This document shows, one piece after another, positions 18,501 through 23,436 of a stretch of DNA of 36,566 bases. The DNA lies in contig CABVBR010000005.1 of NCBI GenBank assembly GCA_902496645.1, forward strand, positions 1-36,566, read 5' to 3'. The position numbers and the translations under genes are program-made. The DNA comes from an uncultured Collinsella sp. (lineage in GTDB: Bacteria; Actinomycetota; Coriobacteriia; Coriobacteriales; Coriobacteriaceae). How positions within the stretch are numbered: the first letter of the stretch is position 1; each line of letters opens with the position of its first letter. A model generated the notes under the pieces. It was not told the DNA's origin, did not search any database, and saw nothing but the letters and a program-made list of their open reading frames with translations.

Positions 18501-19160
18501 GCCGGCATAGTCTTGGATCTTCAGCTTTTCGAACTTGGCGGTCAGCTCGCCCTCGGTGCTGCCCAGAGAAATCGCGGGCACCTTTTGGTCTGCCCCACTG
18601 CTGTACGAAAGGGAGAAGTTCTTCGAGCCGTCGCCAACCCACAGGCTAACTGAGATATTCCCCAATGCATTCTTGTAGCCCCCGTCGTAATAACGATCGG
18701 TCAAAAACCCGCTTACGGACTGACGCACTTCACTCTTATCATGGAAGCTGACGCACGGATTGTTGATACCGATGAACTCGATATTGCTGCCCTGCTTGAT
18801 GTTGAACAGCCATCGCTTTTGACTGAGCGACGCGGTCGTATAATCGTTCACGTAGACCGTGCCATCGATGTAAATCCTCACAGGATTAATCCGAGACGCA
18901 TTCGGCGCGTCAATGGTGTAGCCCGATTTGGGCGTGACCTCGCCCTCGGCCGTCTTAAGCACATAGCTACCCGGCTCGGTGATTTGGACGGACTTTGCGC
19001 CGTCCTGCTTAAGCGACAGCACCTCCGCCTTCACCCCGTCGGGCATGACCTGCGTCTCGGCGGTTGCCACCGTCGGCGTTGCCACGAGTGCGCATGCCAC
19101 GGTGGCGATGCCCAGCAGACGCGTCAACACGGCGCGCATCCCCATCTTCTTCTCCCTCAT
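12507..19160 (-). CDS. Giant LPxTG-type surface protein with beta-helix and MBG-like repeats
   Basis: About 2,217 residues. Signal peptide 1-34 (MREKKMGMRAV, hydrophobic core, cut near TVATA-ETQ). About 60-510 looks like a right-handed beta-helix: repeated short strands with FTGCEFYD, FNNCSFSG, LNGCTMSNF and GGSPTIASF. From about 600 come Ig-like/MBG-like modules (SKTYGEDDP, FTYDGEEH) and Cys modules of CxxCGH and WHKCACG type. Residues 1149-1609 and 1610 to about 2060 are a tandem duplication. An 11-threonine linker precedes the sorting signal: LPESG at 2185-2189, hydrophobic helix, KRRA tail. It should be wall-anchored by sortase and act in adhesion or matrix binding; the ligand is unknown. 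The start is one of two adjacent ATGs (19163, 19160); 19160 has better spacing from GGGAG. The divergent two-component genes may control it. Confidence 0.88.
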   Translation of the reverse strand: MREKKMGMRAVLTRLLGIATVACALVATPTVATAETQVMPDGVKAEVLSLKQDGAKSVQITEPGSYVLKTAEGEVTPKSGYTIDAPNASRINPVRIYIDGTVYVNDYTTASLSQKRWLFNIKQGSNIEFIGINNPCVSFHDKSEVRQSVSGFLTDRYYDGGYKNALGNISVSLWVGDGSKNFSLSYSSGADQKVPAISLGSTEGELTAKFEKLKIQDYAGNSHAVAGNAQEYAVPVHLFREGRSTTGGNTNSFTATFTGCEFYDTSGDFNGAVSVDGNGSFKMPKDGSAAEKLTATFNNCSFSGHNGGGNGENLGVRQTNKSYKSVEASCYYENSSILNTYAVAGVMGVTNATVNLNGCTMSNFHSTRSSSSDNTLTVDALNVARSARCNINGGKISRNAARGNTCVVYAAGTLTLGGSPTIASFWKNSHAGDVTAGDGYTEADIATGTAKSLYIPKKNSSDATAPALNLASDFSVRGGDYHVWISIEETAGSNGVKSRVLGTCESDEIEGVVPDGSSKTDDNSDKYEIVNRNGELVFRETIHQHKWNVEADGLGVRASCVGPFRNSECEYGKDENGEVKKYLRATYKLSMSKATSSQSTELVYDGCPVKIALDKDGAWNLEQMGATASDEFTWYQCKSQADAEAYQNGTKLKDAPTDAGYYYVVTTFETASGQTLEGKKAFAISQRRLVRGQSYRFTLKDGGKGAGKYAYDGKEHQPVVESAKFKNGAGEWVDLVEGKDYELSARSESGLKQTEPGQYECSVIGKGNFTTDGGTTSVLTLKWEIVDVARFDLEVAGFDGTYDGKEHGITVNVKNDPVPADMKIEYCEEGGAWTTEKPTYRNAAVYTTRYRVTASDYLTVTGQATVKISKADQEAPAGLVGNNWTTCSSKDGSISGVTKKMEYRHEFSKDYQKITSDDKLTGLAKSGTYYVRYAEDNNHNASPDAEVKIEQGPHAVADNAAWKPNGEGSHVKVCKYCKKAQERQPCRWKYEIVTPATPEADGVRQKVCRVCNGRWDEERYTYVDTYAPTIYDLWVDKAYCESVSFDVFDDRDETVTVTDNGKELKAGKDGKYTVKAAEGDAGTEHVIVATDTAGNKETITIKMYAEHVYKWTIDKQPTVTETGSKHGTCSVCGHESGAVEIPALAVKGYSGKYDGKDHSVDASALPEGSVVEYKAADGGWTSVAPSIKDSGSVTVDYRVTIDGAAVDGKVTLEVKPRAITVAAQDASKTYGEDDPKFTYDVTSGELVEGESLQGIEIERDDDDSVRDGGYALRLTQPEGANSNYKITFKDGTFTISKRELTVTWDTTIEFTYDGEEHCPQAKLHNIVGDDDLSACVDGAKVKAGTYTAKITELTGDDAGNYKLPAEGLTCEFSIKKAPQGAPKVQATAETVSGKSDGKITGVDAMMEWRAKDSGEYRGVPEGVTEIAGCAVGTYEVRYRADSDHDASSATEVAVNVGGKLVVTLPAKQVGYTITASPDELDWHGSTTLTVGIESGYFADNDSYAVKVNNAVVTPDARGEFTVQNAESDLVVTVEGVRKHEAVNDEWLSDDSTHWHKCACGDKIDEAKHDFEWVVVKAPTATEKGSKQQQCKVCGHKLAEVEIPAAAIVGYSGEYNGAYHTVDATSLPEGATAMYSTDGKNWSPEAPKIRDVGTLTVGYQVTIDGATAEGEVTLEVKPRAITVAADTSSKTYGEADPVFTWAIASGELVEGESLDGIEIEREDNDNVRDGGYALKLTQPEGANPNYNITFVDGVFTINQRVLTVKWGTTEFTYDGKEHCPEATLGNVIGKDDLGATVEGSQVEAGDSYQANLTALTGKAAGNYALPTEGLTCDFSIKNAAQGAPVVQAAAETVSGKRDGKVTGVDATMEWRAKGTAEYQAVGEGTAELAGLAAGTYEVRYQAKVNYDASSATEVTVAAGPKLVVTLPSNQVGYALTSTATELDWHGTATLTMSIDSAYFAGKDYAVKVNGTSVKLSAKGTYELKDVEGDVNVTVEGILKHEPDGSGWAHDAKNHWHVCRCGEVLDKAEHTFEWVIDKPATTEAKGEKHQECRVCGEKGKSEEVAILAPEIIDGKGQTMVVDAAKDLSFRSNAPLKFFQKVLVDDKEVAAENYELTEGSTIVTLKASFLNTLGVGEHKLSVVSATGTAETTFTVAEAAKPAPGQTTTTTTTTTTTSKPKKKAGKETLPESGDSEYAMAGAVFAAGAAALLLAWAMKRRA
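12970..15716 (-). repeat. Tandem duplication of about 1,383 bp inside the surface-protein gene
   Basis: Protein segments starting YSGKYDGKDH (15716) and YSGEYNGAYH (14333) begin two in-frame units 461 codons apart. Both run through EGEVTLEVKPRAITVAA-type strands, SKTYGE-DP, a KLVVTLP segment, ELDWHG and a Cys module before the next unit. The two copies have diverged, so the duplication is not recent. A third, partial copy of the APxGxxG...GTYYVRY module lies further upstream in the protein. Confidence 0.85.
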
Positions 19161-19198
19161 CATGGCTCCCTTACCCCTATGCTTTCGCGTCGCTTGGC

Positions 19199-19234
19199 GC
19201 CGGCGGTTGGCGTGGTCCCTCGCCAGCCGCCGGC
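19199..19234 (-). other. Long hairpin in the surface-protein 5' leader
   Basis: 14-bp arms (19199-19212 and 19221-19234, one G-T type mismatch) around eight bases lie about 39 bp upstream of the start codon, within the probable leader of the minus-strand transcript. It could stabilise the very long mRNA or regulate it. Confidence 0.5.
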
Positions 19235-19391
19235 TCAAATTGACATATATATCCACCTGGTATTGTGCAACCGCATGTTTTGACACCCTGCCGCTCGGCG
19301 CGAGTTGCGTACCGTGGGGCGCAAACGGAACGCACCCCCGCGGGTGGCGCGTGCGCGATGTGGCAAAATCGAGGTACTAAGGGGGCCCAAT
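19235..19391. promoter_or_regulatory. Divergent promoter region between surface protein and two-component system
   Basis: AT-rich core 19236-19265. On the minus strand TTGCAC is followed by AATACCAGGTGGATATATATG, giving TATATA or TATATG -10 candidates at short spacing. On the plus strand TTGACA (19239-19244) and TATTGT (19260-19265) are 15 bases apart. Both are imperfect, as expected for activator-dependent promoters. Two GCGTTCC/GCGGTTG-like elements might be LytTR sites but are not convincing. Confidence 0.35.
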
Positions 19392-20114
19392 ATGCTCAAA
19401 ATCATCGCCTGCGACGACGACGTCGCCTTTCTAGATAACCTGCACCGCATGATCAACCGCTGGTCGGCCGAGACGGGCACGGCGGTCGATGTTGCACTCG
19501 TTACGCGCGGCGAGGACCTGCTGGCACGCCATGCCGCATCGCGCGCCGACATCATCATGCTCGACATGATCATGCCGCTCGTCAACGGCATGGACACCGC
19601 CCGCGAGCTGCGCCAATCCGATACCGCCGTGCGCCTGGTATTTCTGACCTCATCGCCCGAGTTTGCGCTTGAGTCCTACGAGGTCCGCGCCTTCGACTAC
19701 CTGCTCAAACCCGTGACCTACGAGCGCGTGGCGCAACTGCTTGACGAGCTGTCGAGCCTGCGTCCGGCAACGATCGACGAGCTCGTCATCAAGACGTCCT
19801 TTGGCTACCATGCCCTGCGCCTATCCGATATCGAATATGCCGAGGCTCGCAACAAGCACGTGGTCTTCCACCTGCGCGACGGCCGCGATATCGAGGCGCT
19901 CGAGCCGTTCCGCAGCATCGAGGACCGACTGGCCCAAAACGCGACCTTCTTTAAGTGCCACCGCAGCTACCAGGTCAATCTGCGCAACATCGACCACTTT
20001 AACCGCACGGAAATCGTCATGCGCTCGGGCGCGTGCATACCGCTCGCGCGCAGCTGCAAGCAGGGGTTCCAAGACGCCTACTTTGCGGCGCGGTTCGAGG
20101 GCGGGAGACGCTGA
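19392..20114 (+). CDS. LytTR-family response regulator
   Basis: The 240-residue protein has an N-terminal receiver domain (1 to about 120) with the acidic pocket CDDD at 7-10, phospho-acceptor D58 in IIMLDMIMP, and the LKPV lysine motif. A C-terminal LytTR DNA-binding domain (about 135-235) is recognised by VKTSFGYHALRLSDIEYAEARNKHVVF-type strands and FFKCHRSYQVNLRNI. This is the AgrA/VirR/ComE class, which typically controls adhesins, bacteriocins or virulence. The ATG at 19392 follows AAGGGGG; an upstream in-frame ATG (19305) lacks a good site. Its stop overlaps the kinase start by one base (TGATG). Control of the divergent giant surface protein is inferred from position. Confidence 0.93.
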   Translation: MLKIIACDDDVAFLDNLHRMINRWSAETGTAVDVALVTRGEDLLARHAASRADIIMLDMIMPLVNGMDTARELRQSDTAVRLVFLTSSPEFALESYEVRAFDYLLKPVTYERVAQLLDELSSLRPATIDELVIKTSFGYHALRLSDIEYAEARNKHVVFHLRDGRDIEALEPFRSIEDRLAQNATFFKCHRSYQVNLRNIDHFNRTEIVMRSGACIPLARSCKQGFQDAYFAARFEGGRR

Positions 20115-21391
20115 TGTTCCTCTCGGCAGAACTGGTGCTCTGGGCAATCCACCACACAACGACGCTGCTCTTTGGCGTCTTTGCCTCGGCGGCGCTGTGC
20201 GGCGTCGAGATCAACCGCCGCCATGCGCTCGAGCTGGTGGGGGTCGGCGCCGTAACCGGCACTGCCTTTACGATTGCCAACCTCGTCGGTGGCGAGCTGT
20301 TTGCGCGACAGGCCTATCCACTCGTCGTGCATCTGCCGCTTGTCGTCTACCTGTGCGTGCGTTATCGTCTGAGCCCGTTGCTCACCCTGTTGGGCGTTAC
20401 CAGTGCCTACCTGAGCTGCCAGTTTAGCAACTGGATGGGCATCGCCGCATTCGCCGCCACCGATTCGCAGGTCGCGTACTACGCGGCGCGCATCATCACC
20501 ACGCTCGGCGTCTTTGCCGTCTTGTTGCATTGGGCAAGCGAGATTGGCCCCCGCCTGGCGATCAAAAGCCCCACCGAGCTGGAGATTCTGCTCATCCTGC
20601 CGCTCGTCTACTACATCTTCGACTACGCCACCAACGTCTATACCACGCTCTTCCACTCGGGCTCGGTGGTAACCGTTGAGTTTTTGGCGTTCGCCCTCTG
20701 CGCCTTCTACCTTATGTTTCTTGCCGTCTACCTTCGCGAATACGAGGCAAAGGAAATCGCCGAGCGTGAGCGCTGGATGCTCGCGACCCGCGACAGCGCG
20801 GCCATCAAAGAGCTCGAAGCCTGGCGCCAGTCCGGACGCGAGCTCTCGGTTCTCCGTCACGACATGCGCCACTACCTGCGCGGTCTAGCGGCCCTGATCG
20901 AAGAGGGTCACACCGATGAGGCGCTCGAGCGCATCGACGCGCTCTGCGAGACCAACGACCGCACCGCCGTGCGCCGCTACTGCGCCAACGAAACGGTCAA
21001 CATTGCGCTCTCGTCGCTTTCCGCGGACATCAACGCGCACGGCATCACCGCCGACCTGCGCGCCGCCGTGCCCGAAACCGTCCACGTGGGCGATGTCGAT
21101 CTGTTCAGTGTGGTATCGAACGCCCTGGACAATGCCATCGCCGCGGCGAGCGCCGCCCCCGAAGGCAAGCGGTTTGTCGACCTGGACCTTCGCTACGAAG
21201 ACGGTCAGCTTCTATTGCTGGTTTCCAACACGTTTGGCCGTGCGCCGCACATGGTCGACGGCATGCCCGTGGCTCAGCACACTGGGCACGGCTTTGGCAC
21301 CAAGAGCATTATGCTTGCCGTCGAGCGCATGAACGGCAACTGCCAGTTCCGCATTAACGGCGACCGGTTTGAGCTGCGCGCCGTGATGTAG
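20114..21391 (+). CDS. GHKL (HPK10-like) sensor histidine kinase
   Basis: The 425-residue membrane sensor has about six hydrophobic segments in residues 1-205, then a linker. The phospho-acceptor is H249 in LRHDMRHYLRG. The GHKL ATPase domain follows, with the N-box SNALDNAI (N336, N340) and the glycine box GHGFGTKSI (391-399). This matches AgrC-like kinases that pair with LytTR regulators and often sense peptides. The polytopic N-terminus has no obvious extracellular domain, so a peptide or membrane-soluble ligand is plausible. No peptide-pheromone precursor or AgrB-type processing gene is seen nearby. It is translationally coupled to the regulator. Confidence 0.92.
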   Translation: MFLSAELVLWAIHHTTTLLFGVFASAALCGVEINRRHALELVGVGAVTGTAFTIANLVGGELFARQAYPLVVHLPLVVYLCVRYRLSPLLTLLGVTSAYLSCQFSNWMGIAAFAATDSQVAYYAARIITTLGVFAVLLHWASEIGPRLAIKSPTELEILLILPLVYYIFDYATNVYTTLFHSGSVVTVEFLAFALCAFYLMFLAVYLREYEAKEIAERERWMLATRDSAAIKELEAWRQSGRELSVLRHDMRHYLRGLAALIEEGHTDEALERIDALCETNDRTAVRRYCANETVNIALSSLSADINAHGITADLRAAVPETVHVGDVDLFSVVSNALDNAIAAASAAPEGKRFVDLDLRYEDGQLLLLVSNTFGRAPHMVDGMPVAQHTGHGFGTKSIMLAVERMNGNCQFRINGDRFELRAVM

Positions 21392-21409
21392 GGGCTGCCA
21401 CCAGCCTCG

Positions 21410-21985
21410 CTACAGCGGTGCAGCCGCCGGGGTCAGCTGCTTAATGTAGGCCCACATGCGCTGCTTGGCGGCCTTGTCGGTGAGCGCCGCCTCAAAACCG
21501 TCGAGCGCCAGCACGCGGCGCCCCTGCACATGGGCGACCAGGCCGGGCTTGAGCATAGCGGTGTCAAAGTCATCAATTGCCACAAGCATATCGGCATAGG
21601 TCTCGCGCATGACATCGGCCGCACTGTTGTCCAGCAGCAGCACCGCCTCGGGGTCCAAGGTCTCCAGCGCCTCGCGGAACAGATCGCACGTCAGGGCCTC
21701 GCCCGCCGCGACCGCTCCGTCGCCCGCGCCGGCAACGCTTGCCAGCACGCAGAAGTCCTCGGGCGCATACCCGATAGCCCCAAGCGCCTTGCGCAGTGCG
21801 GCGCCATCCGCGCCGGCAGCCAGCTCGCCGCCCGAGCACTCGGCTTCATCCAAATCGCCTTTGACCAGCACAATCGGCGAGCACGCGTTGCCCGAGATAC
21901 GCACGCCGCGATCTGCAAGCGACGCGAGCTCCTGCTCGGTCGCCTGAGCGATGGCTTCTTTTTTCTGGCTTTGTGACGTGGGCAT
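21410..21985 (-). CDS. Unassigned protein, possible degenerate uracil-DNA-glycosylase-like fold
   Basis: A 191-residue soluble protein. The start at 21985 follows GGAGAG by three bases. No motif identifies it outright. The order SPIVLVKGDLDEAECSGGEL, ALRKALGAIGYAPEDFCVLAS, LDPEAVLLLDNSAADVM and a final KQRMWAYIKQL resembles the core of family 4 uracil-DNA glycosylases. There, G-E-x-P, an L-A-x-I-G-L helix, an I-x-P-K-x-I-x-x-L-G strand and a terminal W-x-x-L helix occur in that order. However, the catalytic GEAPG and HPS motifs and the four cluster cysteines are missing, so any glycosylase activity is unlikely. The fold suggestion is an inference. It converges with the upstream kinase gene, 18 bp apart. 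Confidence 0.7.
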   Translation of the reverse strand: MPTSQSQKKEAIAQATEQELASLADRGVRISGNACSPIVLVKGDLDEAECSGGELAAGADGAALRKALGAIGYAPEDFCVLASVAGAGDGAVAAGEALTCDLFREALETLDPEAVLLLDNSAADVMRETYADMLVAIDDFDTAMLKPGLVAHVQGRRVLALDGFEAALTDKAAKQRMWAYIKQLTPAAAPL

Positions 21986-22121
21986 GCGCTCTCCAATCGT
22001 TTGCGTGCCCACCATTATATAAAAGAGCCGCCCGCGAGTGGTTGCTTTACGAGCCGCTGGGTATAAGCACGGTCGTACTGAGTTTTACGCGGCCGAGCCG
22101 CGTCGCATTATGGAGGTCACC

Positions 22122-22442
22122 ATGGCTGACATCAAGCAGATTACCCCCGAGAACTTCGACGCTGTCGTCAACGATAGCCTGCCCGTACTGGTTGATTTTT
22201 GGGCCCCGTGGTGCGGCCCCTGCCGCTCGCTCTCGCCCATCGTAGACGAGGTTGCCGACGAGCAGGCCGGCAAGCTGGCTGTGGCCAAGTGCAACGTCGA
22301 CGACAACCAGGACCTGGCCATGAAGTTTGGCGTCATGAGCATCCCCACGCTGATCGTCTTTAAGAACGGCGAGGAGGTCGACCGCTCGGTCGGCGCCTTA
22401 CCCAAGGCAAGGCTTCAGGCACTGCTGGAGAAACATCTGTAA
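22122..22442 (+). CDS. trxA: Thioredoxin
   Basis: A 106-residue thioredoxin with the active site WCGPC (C31, C34), the cis-proline segment MSIPTLIVF and the usual FWAPWC context. It reduces disulfides in cytoplasmic proteins using electrons from thioredoxin reductase, which is not in this window. The ATG at 22122 follows GGAGG by six bases and gives the canonical start; an upstream in-frame ATG at 22038 has no such support. It is a single-gene unit with a strong terminator beyond it at 22554-22588. Confidence 0.96.
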   Translation: MADIKQITPENFDAVVNDSLPVLVDFWAPWCGPCRSLSPIVDEVADEQAGKLAVAKCNVDDNQDLAMKFGVMSIPTLIVFKNGEEVDRSVGALPKARLQALLEKHL

Positions 22443-22553
22443 TACGCTTGTTACCTGTCTGCCGTCCATGAGCGGTTTCGCACCGCTCGCCGGAGTGCCA
22501 AACGCAAGGCATGCGACCACGGATAGTATGGTAGACACAAACAGCCCCCAGTG
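22443..22553. other. trxA 3' region without a gene
   Basis: No coding region is seen. A 7-bp-stem hairpin (GAGCGGT/ACCGCTC, about 22469-22487) precedes the true terminator. A TAGTATGGTA stretch (about 22524-22533) could be a -10, so a short transcript ending at 22588 is conceivable but unsupported. Confidence 0.3.
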
Positions 22554-22588
22554 AACGGGTGCGAGTCAGACGGACTCGCACCCGTTTT
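22554..22588 (+). terminator. Rho-independent terminator
   Basis: Perfect 14-bp arms (22554-22567 and 22573-22586) with a five-base loop and a TTTTCTTAT tail, downstream of trxA. Confidence 0.88.
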
Positions 22589-22662
22589 CTTATGCGGCGG
22601 CGCCCAAGGCGGGCGTAGTAGAATCTGAACCACCATTTCGCCCCGTACAAAAGGAGATTCCC

Positions 22663-22911
22663 ATGCATGACGTCGGAATGAACATGAGCCAGCTTGCCAT
22701 GAGCGTCAAGCAGGTCGACGACACCATTGAGCTCGCTCACGAGTGGAGCCATCAGTTGCTGCATGCGACCGAAAACTTTGACATGGAGCGCATTGGCGCC
22801 AAGCTCGAGGCCGCCATGTCTGCGCTGCACGAGGCGCACGATGCGCTCGAGGGCTACGAGGAGGCCATCGAGGCAGATCACAACTCCGTCGGCTCTGTGA
22901 AACTGGTGTAA
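22663..22911 (+). CDS. Small helical protein preceding nikR, function unknown
   Basis: An 82-residue protein starting at an ATG preceded by AAAAGGAG. It is predicted almost entirely helical, with heptad-like spacing (VKQVDDTIELAHEWSHQLL, then IGAKLEAAMSALHEAHDALEGY), and carries seven histidines and many acidic residues. No known family is recognised. Its stop lies one base before the GTG of nikR, so the two are translationally coupled and it heads the nikR-hyp cluster. A role in nickel handling or as a partner of NikR or the Hyp proteins is suggested only by position and histidine content. Codon use matches the neighbours, supporting a real gene. Confidence 0.8.
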   Translation: MHDVGMNMSQLAMSVKQVDDTIELAHEWSHQLLHATENFDMERIGAKLEAAMSALHEAHDALEGYEEAIEADHNSVGSVKLV

Positions 22912-22912
22912 C

Positions 22913-23407
22913 GTGGCCGAGCACGAGCACGCGCACGATCACGGTGCGGACGACGATGCCAGCTGCCGCTGCAGCGGCTCCAGCTCCGAGCTGGTCCGCT
23001 TTTCGGTCACCGCGCCCGATGACCTGCTGCGCCGCTTTGACGAGCAGATCGCGCGCCGCGGTGACGTGGCTAACCGATCCGAGGCCGTACGCGATCTGAT
23101 TCGCGCCTCGATCGCCAAGGAGCAGATGCGCACGCCCGACGAGCAGGTCATCGGTTCGCTCACCATGATCTATGACCACCATACCGGCGATCTGACGCGC
23201 CGCCTGGACGAGGTGCAGCACGACTACACCGACGAGATCGTCTCGACCATGCACGTGCATCTGGACCACCACAACTGCCTGGAGATTCTGGCGCTCAAGG
23301 GTCGCGGCAAACGCGTCTACGGGCTGGCGGACCGGTTGCTGGGGCTGCGCGGCGTTAAGCACGGCGAGCTCACCTGCGCCGCCACCAAGCAAAGCCTGGG
23401 GCTCTAA
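22913..23407 (+). CDS. nikR: NikR, nickel-responsive transcriptional regulator
   Basis: The 164-residue protein has a ribbon-helix-helix DNA-binding domain (about residues 26-70, VRFSVTAPDDLLRRFD and NRSEAVRDLIR) and a C-terminal ACT-like nickel domain. The four nickel ligands align with the family: H103, H114, H116 and C122 (VQHDY and MHVHLDHHNC), with the exact 11-residue spacing between the first two. An unusual N-terminal extension, EHEHAHDHG, is histidine-rich and may bind extra metal. The start is GTG one base after the preceding stop. In front of hyp genes it probably adjusts hydrogenase maturation or nickel uptake to nickel supply. No operator could be assigned. Confidence 0.95.
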   Translation: MAEHEHAHDHGADDDASCRCSGSSSELVRFSVTAPDDLLRRFDEQIARRGDVANRSEAVRDLIRASIAKEQMRTPDEQVIGSLTMIYDHHTGDLTRRLDEVQHDYTDEIVSTMHVHLDHHNCLEILALKGRGKRVYGLADRLLGLRGVKHGELTCAATKQSLGL

Positions 23408-23436
23408 CAGCACATACTTCAATGAAGGAGGGTCGC

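Noticed and set aside
22443..22588. Small RNA gene between trxA and the next gene
   Set aside because: A -10-like motif and terminator are present, but there is no convincing -35 or conserved fold; the hairpin is explained as the trxA terminator.
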